The notes under the pieces: generated by a model | The model's input: the letters and a program-made list of their open reading frames with translations, nothing else | Databases searched by the model: none | Told to the model about the DNA's origin: nothing | Shown: positions 54,326 to 64,000 of the stretch, one piece after another | Layout: each line of letters begins with the position of its first letter | Position numbering within the stretch: the stretch's first letter is position 1 | From: Symbiodinium natans | Lineage: Eukaryota; Sar; Dinophyceae; Suessiales; Symbiodiniaceae | DNA length: 64,000 nt | Direction of reading: 5' to 3' | Assembly (NCBI GenBank): GCA_905221605.1 | Contig: CAJNDS010002174.1 | Span: 462,099 to 526,098 of the forward strand | Program-made: the position numbers and the translations under genes

Positions 54326-56045
54326 CCCCGGATAGGCATCCCAAAGCCACCCCTCACACGTTCATGTGTCCCAGGGTGAGGCCGGAACAGACAAGGCGAT
54401 GGTTCAAGGCACAGTTTGGGGTTTAGGGTTTAGGGTTGCCCTAAACCCTAAGCCCTAAACCCTAAGCCCTAAACCCTGGGTTTAGGGTTTAGGGCTTAGG
54501 GTTTAGGGTTTAGGGTTTAAGGTTTAGGGCAAGTTTAGGGTTTAGGGTTTGGGGTTATTTCGGGAAGGATCCATAAGTGTATGCGGATTGATTTAGGAGA
54601 CAGGCCCTCAGCCCAGCTTGTACGGCTATTGGGCTTGCCAAAGCCCGGCCCAAACTCCGAACCTTTAAACCCCAAACCAGGGTTTAGGGTTTAGGGGTTT
54701 AGGGGTTTAGGGTTTAGGGTTTAGGGTTTAGGGTTTAGGGTTTAGGGTTTAGGGTTTAGGGTTTAGGCGGTTTAGGGTTTAGGCATAACCCCTGAACCCT
54801 CAACCCTAAACCTCGGCCTTTTAGGGTCGACAATTGAAGAGGATCATATTCAGGCGGCTATTTTTTCAGGGGGGTTTCAGGCGCCTGGTGCTTAAGACCG
54901 AAGCTCCAGATTGAGAGTTCTACAAAAAGGGGTCCCCCTTTTTTTGGTACCCCCCAAAAGGACTTAGCACAGAATGCTCCTTGTTTAGGGTGTATAGGGT
55001 GTAGGATTGAGGGGTTTAGGGTTTAGGGTGCCCGCAAAGGGATCCCTAGTTTTGGGAAACGGTAACAGGACCCAACGCGATCAAAGCCAAAAAGAAGCGA
55101 CATTTGTGCACTCACGCCAGAACGGTGTTTTTGGGCAGCTTACAATAAGTTTGTATTGGTGATTCAAAGGTAACCCTCATGGCTGTGCAACAAAGCCTAA
55201 AAGGATAAGGATAACCAACTTAAACACAAAACAAGCCGCGAACAGAAGGAGATGTATTGTATGGGCATTCGCGTCGAAGGCTCCGCTGGTGCAACGGGTG
55301 GTACTGGTGCCTGCCGCGGACTCGGGCACAGTTCTTAGGGTTTATAGGGTTAGGGTTTAGGGTTTAGGGTTTCGGGTTTAGGGTTTAGGGTTTGGGGTTT
55401 AGGGCTTAGGGCTTAGGGCTTAGGGTTTAGGGTTTAGGGTTTAGCGTTTAGGGTTTAGGGTTTAGGGCTGTATTACCTACAGCTCCAAACACACTCAGGG
55501 CTCCAACTTATGCATCCTCACCCAACACTCCTTGAAATTTGTTGCACGACTCTGAGCTTTGCTGAGGCAATGGTGGCGCGCAGGCGGCTGGGATTTCAGC
55601 TTGTTCACTGAGGGAGGGTGGCCCTCAACCCTAAATTCTTTGGGCCCTAAAACCCAAACCCTAAAGCCCTAAACCCCAAACCCTTAACGCCCAAACCCGA
55701 AAACCCGAAACTAAACCACGGCATTGGGCCCTGAAAGCCCAAAACCCTAAGCCCTGTCGAAGCCCAAGCTTTTAACCCTTAGCACTAAACTCGAAGCTCC
55801 TCAAACCCAAAAGCCTCAACCCTACACTTTGTCATAGTATAACATGTTTTTTTTTCATGTTTGAGGGTACTTAAACTCAACAAGGAATGGACATTAGTTT
55901 GTTAAAATACTGTCCCAACTAAACCCTAAACCCTAAACCCTAAACCCCAAACCCCAGACCGTAAACCCCAAAACCCGCAACCCTGTCATGCCGTATGCCT
56001 GATAACCCCCCAAGCACCAGAAACTCGCTGCAGTTCCCAAAGAGC

Positions 56046-56213
56046 CCAATAGTACTTAATTAAGGAGTATGCCCTAAATCTAAAAGATTTTTGAGCCCAA
56101 TATTTGCTTCATTAAGGAATATACCTTAAATCCCTAAAGAAAACTGAGCCCAATATTACTTAACTAAGGAATATACCCTAAATCATATTGAGGATCCTTC
56201 TTTAAAATTAACC
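56046..56213 (+). repeat. ~56-bp tandem repeat, 3 units
   Basis: Each unit has GAGCCCAATAnT, TTAAGGARTATRCCYTAAAT and an A-rich tail. Not telomeric, and in a short AT-richer patch. Confidence 0.8.
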
Positions 56214-57686
56214 CCTAATTAAGGGATATCGGGCTCTTTGGGTTTGTGGGTGCCCATGAGCCGTGTAACCCCTCCACGCCCTGGTAAGCCGTGGGGAGCC
56301 ACCCCCCAAAATTTGGGATTTAGCAGGGTTTCTAGTTTAAAGGGTTTAAAAGGGTTTGGAGGGTGTAGGGTTGGGGGTTTGTAGGGTTTACAGGGTTTAG
56401 GGTTTCTAGGGTTCAGGCTTTGGGGTTTTGGGGCTTTCCCGTAAACGCCCCAAAGCCGCAAACCCCCCCAAAGCCCGCCTTTGAACCCGATGGAGCTGCT
56501 CCTTGCCCTTGAGCTGGAGCCACTGGCAGGGATTCAGGTTTATGAGGGCTTAGGTGTTAAGGGATTACAGGGTATGTAGGGTTCAGCAATTTATATTTGT
56601 ATTACCCTTATAATCCCCTGTATAGAGCCCCCAAACATAGGCAAGTTGAGGGTTTAGGGCAATCGAACGACTGGGGGGGGGGGGGTTCTACACTGCTGGT
56701 TCCGCCCAGGTGCGACAAGAGATGATGCGAGTCGAGGCAGGGTCTGCCTCTGGAATTGGGCCCAGTGCCTTCTGACACCCTGGTGCTCTTGAAGCCCCTG
56801 AGACCCATCTGAAACCAAAAGCCCGTGCTACCCTCGAAGCCTTAAACCCTTATTCCTGTTTGAAGCCCTAAGCCATGCACGCATGTGCCCATGTTTGCCC
56901 GCTAGTTAACCCGAAACCCTAAACCGCAAGCCCTGAGCCCCTCAAGACCTGAGGAGCAAGCCCCAAACTCCAGACAGGCTGAGGGCACCCTAAACCCTAA
57001 CCCTAAACCCTAAACCCTAAACCCTAAACCCTAAACCCTAAACCCTAAACCCTAAACCCTAAACCCCCCTAAACCCTAAACCCTAGAGGGGGGGGCGGGG
57101 GGGGGGGGGGGGGGGGAGGACCTTGCCGCCTCTTGGAGCTGTTCGGGCCAAGCCTTGCAGCCTTTCTTTAGGTTTTTTTTCTGGTGCATAAACCCTATGA
57201 ACCCTAAGCCCTAAACCCTAGTAGGGCCTTTTTGGGGGCACGGTTTAGGGTTTAGGGCTTTGGGCTTAGGGTTTCGGGTTTAGGGTTTAGACTTTTTGGG
57301 CAAAAAACTGTTCCATTCAGTTGCTCGCAAAGCCCTGCTCCTTTGAGTTTTTTCGCTCTGCTCGCGAAGCCGTTCGGCCTTTCTTGGGTGCCTGTTTTTG
57401 CTCGGGAAGCCTACTCCTATAAATTTCTTGTTCGCTCACCACACGCTGCTCTGACCTTTTTGCCTTTTCCTGCGCCTTTTGTGGTGCTTTTTGCCTACTG
57501 TTGTGACATTTGCTACTTCTTAGCTAATTGGTTGGGAAAGCTTCCGATATCCTCAAATCTCCTAGATCCGTCGAATGACTCCTGGTCATCTCCCGTCCCG
57601 TAGCCCCAAACCCCAAGCACCAAACCCTAAACCCTAAACCCTAAACCCTAAACCCTAAACCCTAAACCCTAAACCCTAAACCCCAG

Positions 57687-57752
57687 GCCGAGGCACTCTT
57701 CGAGGGAGCCGGAGACACCGGAGGATCCGGAAGTGGCCCGGGCTGTGAAGGG
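57687..57752 (+). CDS. Candidate exon, SREPETPEDPEVARAVKGG
   Basis: The C-strand ITR runs directly into CCCCAG, then the frame SREPETPEDPEVARAVKGG. G-strand ITR begins at 57758. A second frame is also open, so the reading is uncertain. Confidence 0.3.
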
Positions 57753-58463
57753 TGGCCTTGAGGGTTTAAGGTTTGGGGTTAGGGTTTAGGGCTTAGGGCT
57801 TAGGGTTTTGGGTTTAGGGTTTAGGGTTTAGGGCTTGGTGTTTAGGGTTTCGGGTTTCGGGTTTAGGGTTTCGCAGCATGGGCACTTCCAAGTAGGGCCA
57901 GAAGTCCCCCAAATAGGGTCTATCACTGTAGTTACCCTACTTACAGCCCTACTTGTTAGTACCAATCAACCTTCAAACCCTAAACCCTAAACCCTAAACC
58001 CTAAACCCTAAGTAGGGCTTGGGGTTAGGATGTGTGCAGTTCAGGCTGCCCTCCCTCAGTGGAGTTCTGCAACCCCCTGAGCTCAGAAGATGTGATGTGC
58101 TGGAACCGGTACAAGTTTGGGCTTAGGGTGGGTTTAGGGTTTGGGGTTTGGGGTTTAGGGTTTAGGGTTTAGGGCGTAGGGTTTCGGGTACTTGATAGGC
58201 AGCAGCACCCAGACCCGAGGTTCCGGAGTGATGCCGGGGATGATGGCGGGTATGCCGATGCTGCGGCCTGAGTGTCCCAAGCAAACGAGGCACAGGTAGT
58301 ATCTAGGGTTCAGGGTCTAGGCTCCAGGGTTGAGGGTTGTACGTCTATGTATACACAGACAGATCTTCATCATCGGTGTTCAAGGATGCTGTCAATCTTC
58401 TACTGGGGATACCAGCAATATGAACCCTGTGCAGAACTGGGTTGTCGCTCATAGCTTTCCCCC

Positions 58464-58563
58464 CTGGTTCTTCGTAGGGGATCCGGGAATGAGGGCCCTA
58501 TATAGTATACCTTCAAGGGATTTTATTGGGGCCCTCACTCCCCCATTCCCTAAGAACCACCAG
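58464..58563. mobile_element. Family L inverted-repeat element
   Basis: CTGGTTCTT, TAGGG, GGGAATGAGGGCCC at the left pair with GGGGCCCTCACTCCCCCATT, CCCTA, AAGAACCACCAG at the right. 100 bp, non-coding. Confidence 0.7.
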
Positions 58564-59261
58564 CCAGTTTCTGACTCAAGCAGAGGGGGACATGTCTGTC
58601 CGAAGTGTTTTTCCCGACATCTGGATGGTACGAGCTTTCAACCCAAATCCATAGACCTACTCGAGTTGTGTAGGGTTTAGGGCTTAGGGCTTAGGGCTTA
58701 GGGTTTAGGGTTGAGGGTTTAGGGTTTAGGGTTTAGGGTTTAGGGCCTTCTCCAAACACTAGGCTGCGAACACTGGAATGCTGAAGGTCCAGCTTCTTCA
58801 TTAAACAATTTCCTGTTGCACTCAAGCGAAACTCTTCTTGTTTTTTTTTGCACAGCAAGCCTAGGGTTTTTCGTGTGCTAGTCTAGGTCGCTTCCCAAAC
58901 CCCAAACCCTAAACCCTAGGTGGCCGGGGGCCACGATGGGTCCGCGTCGGCCTGCGTTTGGGAGACCAGAGGATTTCGGGTTTAGGGTGTTGTGGTAGAG
59001 GGTTTCAATGGGTTTCAGGGTTTGGGGTTTCGGGTTTTAGAGTTTGGGGGTTTCAGGGTTTTGGGGTTTCAGGGTCTTTTGGTTTGAGGGTTTAGGGTTT
59101 CCGGGCTTTTGGGTTTAGGGTTTTAGGGTTAGGGTTTCAGGGTTTTAGGGTTTAGGGTTTTAGGGTTTCAGGGTTTTAGGTTTGTTTGGGTTTAGGGTTT
59201 TAGGGTTTTACGGTTTTAGGGTTTTAGGGTTTATTGTGTCAGGCTTTCTAAGGGCAGTTAT

Positions 59262-59372
59262 AAGGTCCCATACCTCCTTTAAAGGGTTCTAAGTATGGGC
59301 CTTTGCGTTGTACAGGGTATATAGTGGGCCTTTTCAGGGCCCATACTAAGGGACAATGTAACTACCCTATTT
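59262..59372. mobile_element. Family D repeat
   Basis: CCTTTAAAGGGTTCTAAGTA, TGGGCCTTTGCGTTGTACAG, CAGGGCCCATACTAAGGGAC; the uninterrupted form of the copy at 46482. Confidence 0.65.
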
Positions 59373-60445
59373 TAGGGTTGGAGGGTTTTAGGGTTGGAGG
59401 GATTGAGGGGGTTAAGGGTGTTGAGGTTTTAGGGTTTTAGGGCTTCAGGGTTTTAGGGTTTTGGGCTTTCAGGCATTTAGGGTGCTTAGGGCGGACTTCG
59501 TGGGTGCATTTGGGGGGACTCGGCAAAAGCATACGTTTTGGGGTGTAAAGACGGAACCTCACTTTCCTTGGGCATTCAACGTCTGTTGCCCTAAGCCCTA
59601 AACCCTAAACCCTAAACCCTAAACCCTAAACCCTAAACCCTCAGGTGGGATGAGACCCTTTTAGCACATGCTTTGGACTTTTTGCGGGGCCTTGACGCCA
59701 AACTTCTGGAAAGGTTCTTCCAACTGCCAACTTTGTCCTTCGACCTGAAGTCCAAATGACGCTTGAAGCCAGAAAAGCACAGGATTTGCAGTTCAGGAGA
59801 CTCAGGCGAAGCTTATTGGCTTATTGACGCCAAGTCAATTGATGATCCTGAGGTACAAGGCTTTTTCAAGATCTGGCGGTCAGACTGAGTCTGCATCTTC
59901 AGGTAGCTTCTGCTTCGACGGAAAGCGTCTACGGTTCACCAGAGGATCCGGAGAGGTCCGAGAGAAGGAAAAAGCCTAAACCCCAAACCCGAATTAAACC
60001 ACAAACCGCAAAGACGTAGAAGCTGCTCCTTGACCTTGTCACCCGCGATGGGTGGAAGAGATGGGTTCGAATGGGCCTCCTTAGGGTTTAGGGTATAATT
60101 CGGTGCCTCTCTACGAGGCGAGCATGAAATTTTCAAGACGATGTTCAGGCCCTTGCCACTATGTTGGGTGACTTGCAATGGACCCTTTAGCGTTGATTTA
60201 GCTTCTCTGGGTAGGTTGAGCTTATTTTTTTGTTTGTTTACCCTTAATCCCCACAAACGCTTCTCCAGCCAAACACAAAAGGTTCAGTCCATTTCAAAAA
60301 CATTGCCTGCGCCTTGCCTCCTCCCCGCATGCTACAGTTGTAAGTTCCGGAGGTTATGGTCTCGAAGCCCCTACACCCTAAACCCTAAACCCTAAGCCCT
60401 AAACCCTAAACCCTAAACCCTAGACCCTAAACCCTAAACCCTACA

Positions 60446-60585
60446 TCGAGTCTTCACTGCGCGCCAGGCTTGAGACAGAACTGCTGGGACATCGCCCCGG
60501 ACCAGGAAAAAATCTGAGACGCCGACACTGGGCCTATGCGCCGCTGCTGCTTCCAACTGCCTGCCGAGTGTAGGGCACTCGTCTG
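60446..60585 (-). CDS. Candidate minus-strand exon
   Basis: Read on the minus strand: ECPTLGRQLEAAAAHRPSVG, then VSDFFLVRGDVPAVLSQAWR and AVKTR. It is the longest island-confined frame in this part, between C-strand ITR (60370-60445) and G-strand ITR (60635). Family not recognised; splice sites unclear. Confidence 0.35.
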
Positions 60586-61000
60586 AGTTTTTTGGGGGAG
60601 TGTTACAGTCTAGCACAATACAGCTTTTCAGAAACTTAGGGTTTAGGGCTTTTAGAGTTTAGGGTGTTAGGGTAAGGGTTTAGGGCTTAGGGCTTTTGAG
60701 GTTTTAGGGTAACTTGGGCTGTCTCCAGGCTAGCAGTGTAGCGCGAGAAGATTCATCCAGGAGCCATCCAAAAGGCCCAGACCCGCATCTAAATCTCACA
60801 GGCCCCGCCCCCTCCACCCCCCCCGGGATCCGGGATCCGGGATCCCTAAACCCTAAACCCTAAACCCTAAACCCTAAACCCTAAACCCTAAACCCTAAAC
60901 CCTAAACCCTAAACCCTAAACCCTAAACCCTAAACCCTAAACCCTAAACCCTAAACCCTAAACCCTAAAACCCTAAGACCCTAAAACCCTAAAACCCTAT

Positions 61001-61495
61001 TCCAGCGGGCTTTCTTGGTCCGTGGCTGTTTATTTGCTGTCCTTCATTGGAAGGTATTTCTTCATTTGGGGTTGGACACCTCCGTACGATTCTTCGTGTT
61101 GAGGATCATGTATCCAAGCACATGGCAGTGCGTGTTGTAACGCTGCACGGACTGTGCCATGATAGCAAGACCCCTCAGCCCTAAGCCCTAAGTGCTGCAA
61201 TCAACCCAAGTTACACCCCGAAACGACCCGGCAGGCGAGTTGCAAGCTGCCATTCAGATTGGTGGTGCTTGTTCCATCCTAGAGCGCACCAACTGTTTTT
61301 TAGCGATTGTACATTCTGGCTGCGCGCATTCTCTTGAGATATCCTGGGGAGTCTCGATCTAGTGTAGTTTGCTGCACAGCGACGGCAAAGCCTCTTAGGA
61401 AGGCTCAAATGACTTCTGATAATCAGCCCGGGTTGGGATCAGCTTCTCTGACAAAAGCCGTGGCCCACTCTGTGCTTTAGCACACGTGCGGTCAC
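61001..61495. other. Unique spacer without ITR
   Basis: No recognised gene. Minus-strand frames here are short, and the longest run into the microsatellite. Confidence 0.5.
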
Positions 61496-61970
61496 ATGCA
61501 TGTATGTATGTATGTATGTATGTATGTATGTATGTATGTATGTATGTATGAATGTGCATATATATATATATATATTTATATGTATATATGTATTTTTGTA
61601 AATATGTATATCTGTATATATATATATAAATATATGTGCTCGTGTGTTGTGTTGTGTGTTGTGTTGCGTGTTGTGTGCTGTTCGTTGTGCATTGTTGTGT
61701 GATGGGTGTTGTGTGTTGTGTGTTGTGTGTTGTGTGTTGTGTGCTGTTGGTTGTGCATTGTTGTGTGTTCTGTGTGTTCTGTGTGTGTGTGTGTGTGTGT
61801 TCTGTGTGTGTGTGTGTGTTGTGTGTGTGTGTGTTGTGTGTGTGTGTGTTGTGTGTGTGCATGTTGCGTGAATGTGCGTGGGTGTGTGTGTGTGGGTGTG
61901 TGTGTGTGTGTGTTGCGTGTGTTGTGTGTGTGTGTGTGTGGTTTTGTGTGTGTTTGTGTTTGTGTACATT
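61496..61970. repeat. ATGT / AT / GTGTT / GT compound microsatellite
   Basis: (ATGT)n at 61496-61552, AT-rich to ~61632, then GTGTT-rich 61640-61775 containing a duplicated ~75-bp block (GCTGTTSGTTGTGCATTGTT at ~61678 and ~61742), then (GT)n variants to ~61965. Frames through it are low-complexity artefacts. Confidence 0.92.
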
Positions 61971-64000
61971 CGCTTGTGTCCGCGCTGTTCTGCCTATTTT
62001 GAACGTATAGCATAAATTGTCAAGGATATTTGGGTGGACACTGGCCTATCCTTGCAATCCAGTCCGTGTCTAGAGACATGTGTTTAGCGGGTCAGCGCGC
62101 CCAGCACATCCTAAACCCTAAACCCTAGTACCCTGCACCCTAAACCCTAAACCCTAAACCCTAAACCCTAAACCCTAAACCCTAAACCCTAAACCCTAAA
62201 CCCATTCTACTGTGACTGAATCATCCTTGGCCCGGGTTGCAGGCAGAAGCCCGACTGGCAGGGAACTTGCTTTCGCCCACTGCACGGTTGTAGTGGCGAA
62301 TCGGAAGCAAAAGGGGACCTCCCCCACCATTTTTGGGATGGTGTTCAGACAGTATGTCTGCGGACTGCAATCTCCAGGTACGTCATGCTTGTATGTGAAT
62401 GGCTGTAGATGTTGTTAATGTATGTACATCTGTACATATTCATACACACATGTATGTATGTATGTATATGTATCTACATATGTATATGTTTACGTATGTA
62501 TACATGTTCACCTGACTATGTGAAGATAGATGCGTATATATATATACGTATATTTGTATATATATATATATGTATGTACGAATGTTAACATGTACTTGTA
62601 CGGCTGTGTAGAAGGGCTTCAGGTGCTTTTGTCTTTAGCACATCTGCCTTCAGACCTTGTGGCTGCCATGCCATGATGCCCCCGGCAGAACACTTGCTAA
62701 AAAGGAAGAGACCTGCTTGAGTACCGGCAACCCTAAACCCTAAACCCTAAACCCTAAACCCTAAACTGTGAAGAGAGAAGAGCTTAGTTCAGGGCTCAGG
62801 GTACCTATCTGCAAGAGCCTTGTCGCTCCCTAGGATGCATGTTGAGGTTCAAGGCTTAGGCGCGGATTGTGTACGAGCAATAGGTATACGTATAGCAGGA
62901 GTATTGACTGAACAAGAAAACAAGATGCATATGCATATACATATATATATATACATATAAACATATACATATGTTTATATATGCACATATTTTATGTGGG
63001 TTCATGTATAGAATATATATGTATATATATATATATGTATATGTAGATGTGTATATACGTATATATGTATATATATATATACATATACATGTACATACGT
63101 AATATGTATAATAAATGGTTGCTCTTTCACAGGATATATGCATATATGTATGTATAAACACATGCATACGAAAACATATGCATATGAAGATGTAGATATA
63201 GATATATACACGTTCTAGGCAACAGAGACGCATCGAGACGAACCAATTTCTGGACCCTCCTCGAGTCCTGAGGACCCATTCCCTGCGCGACCGGGATCTT
63301 CTGAAATAGCCACGGGATGGCCAGAAGGGCATGTCGCACCGCTTCGAGTCAACTTGAGGGTAAAGCCATTTAGGAACGAGGTCGGGCCCGTAAGCCCTCT
63401 AGATTCTGAGGGCATCAAGATTTCAGAGCATCTCAGCCACCCCCAGGTAAAGCAACAACAGCAACAACAGCAACAAACAACAAAGCCCCAAGCCGCCACC
63501 CACAAACCCTTGGTCCTAAACCATAGTCCGGAAACACATTGTGCGTTTCAACATCCATGAGTCATGAGCTCCTCCCCCCCAAAGAGAGTCTGTCTGGTCC
63601 AACCGTCTTGCAAGCTTGTGTCCTAAGTGGTACGTAAGTTGCTGCTCCAAAATCTTTAGCTCGGGTACGTTCGACTGGACCTGCGGTGTGCACGTCCTGT
63701 GTGACAGAGATAGCCATTGATCAAAAAAAGTAGTCTTTTTTGTAGCTGTATTACCCTGACCCTGTGCTCCTGAGTACAGGCAATCGCCCAGATCCGGCAC
63801 AGCACAGCGGCATCGGGCTGTGTGCCAACCCCTCATGTCGAAGCGCTTCACTTTTGCCAGCAAAGGCAGATGCCCAAAGCCCCTAAACCCCAAACCCTCA
63901 ACCCTCAACCCCAAACCCTAAACCCTTGCCATGTTTCCTCTCAAGCGTCGCTCCATAGCGGGGGTCCTACGAGGCAGGAAAAGTGGTGTGTTCTGAGGTC
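61971..64000. repeat. ITR and microsatellite region 12
   Basis: C-strand arrays 62108-62202 and 62729-62766 and a degenerate one at 63870-63927; AT/ATGT microsatellites 62420-62580 and 62925-63205; (CAACAG)n at ~63450-63482. The island 62244-62340 after TTGCAG is open as RSPTGRELAFAHCTVVVANR, a weak exon candidate. Otherwise no recognised gene. Confidence 0.8.

Larger units (their letters stand above)
49140..54430. repeat. ITR and spacer region 10 (around the RRM gene)
   Basis: G-strand arrays 49278-49360, 49623-49660, 50323-50400, 50535-50575, 51950-51988, 52085-52138, 52877-52950, 53589-53665. C-strand arrays 49409-49490, 50775-50812, 50930-50982, 51093-51215, 51349-51405, 51538-51632, 51760-51850, 53422-53482, 54170-54270 (CCCCCTAAA type). 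49661-50320 is a long unique stretch with no recognised gene; 51100-51130 and 51147-51177 share CCCGAAACCCTAAACTTCAG. Confidence 0.82.
54431..61000. repeat. ITR and spacer region 11
   Basis: Mixed array 54418-54560; G-strand arrays 54676-54785, 55335-55468, 57243-57290, 57758-57870, 58125-58190, 58670-58745, 58975-59235 (8-mer TTTTAGGG type), 60635-60710. C-strand arrays 55917-55960, 56985-57085, 57600-57682, 57973-58010, 59585-59642, 60370-60445, 60845-61000 (~20 units). 54790-55330, 55470-55915, 56470-56980, 57290-57600, 58200-58460 and 59645-60065 show no recognised gene; the frame at 57343-57603 is rich in Phe/Leu/Cys and unsupported. Confidence 0.82.

Noticed and set aside
57343-57603. 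86-codon Phe/Leu-rich frame
   Set aside because: Composition is driven by a pyrimidine-rich strand; no recognised domain or splice context.
61395-62013. His/Thr and Cys/Val frames in the GT microsatellite
   Set aside because: Low-complexity translation artefacts.

Overview
This looks like nuclear DNA of a dinoflagellate, most likely Suessiales/Symbiodiniaceae-like (inference). Three things point there. (i) The telomere-type heptamer CCCTAAA/TTTAGGG is scattered through almost the whole window. (ii) One well-supported gene (30762-32637) encodes a protein of the ubiquitin-like plus 'FAAILGDGSVVTWGD' repeat type that is abundant in symbiodiniacean proteomes. (iii) Its introns are short, use GA-AG, GC-AG and GT-AG ends, and carry short direct repeats across the splice sites. 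I found nothing bacterial: no operons, ribosome-binding sites, rRNA, tRNA or CRISPR.

Layout. 1-36 is CCCTAAA, in the orientation expected at a left chromosome end. 61-1150: spacers and interstitial telomeric arrays (ITRs). 1170-4345: two large CA microsatellites bracketing a region with an exact ~326-bp direct duplication. 4345-15850: ITR blocks every 100-500 bp with short unique islands and small inverted-repeat elements. 15850-19280: an AT-rich, ITR-free island with a ~530-bp near-perfect hairpin and a ~1.8-kb degenerate satellite. 19280-30500: ITRs and islands again. 30500-33030: the VVTWGD-repeat gene. 33030-61000: ITRs, islands, many small inverted-repeat elements, and an hnRNP F/H-like RRM gene spread over 49517-53559. 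61000-64000: GT/AT microsatellites and sparse ITRs.

How the parts may work together. ITR orientation is not random. C-strand arrays (CCCTAAA) tend to lie just left of an island and G-strand arrays (TTTAGGG) just right of it. Many islands so bracketed contain a 40-110-nt open frame next to a plausible 3' splice site (YAG) and 5' splice site. In the RRM gene, four islands in order and in phase rebuild one recognisable RRM, so ITRs there are intronic. Introns would then start with UUUAGGG and end with CCCUAAA repeats and could fold into stems that bring the splice sites together. Separately, all three introns of the VVTWGD-repeat gene match small elements found elsewhere in the window outside that gene, with terminal inverted repeats and 4-5-bp target duplications. 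This is the signature of introner (intron-making transposon) elements. Exon calls outside these two genes are tentative, because short GC-rich islands are often open by chance.
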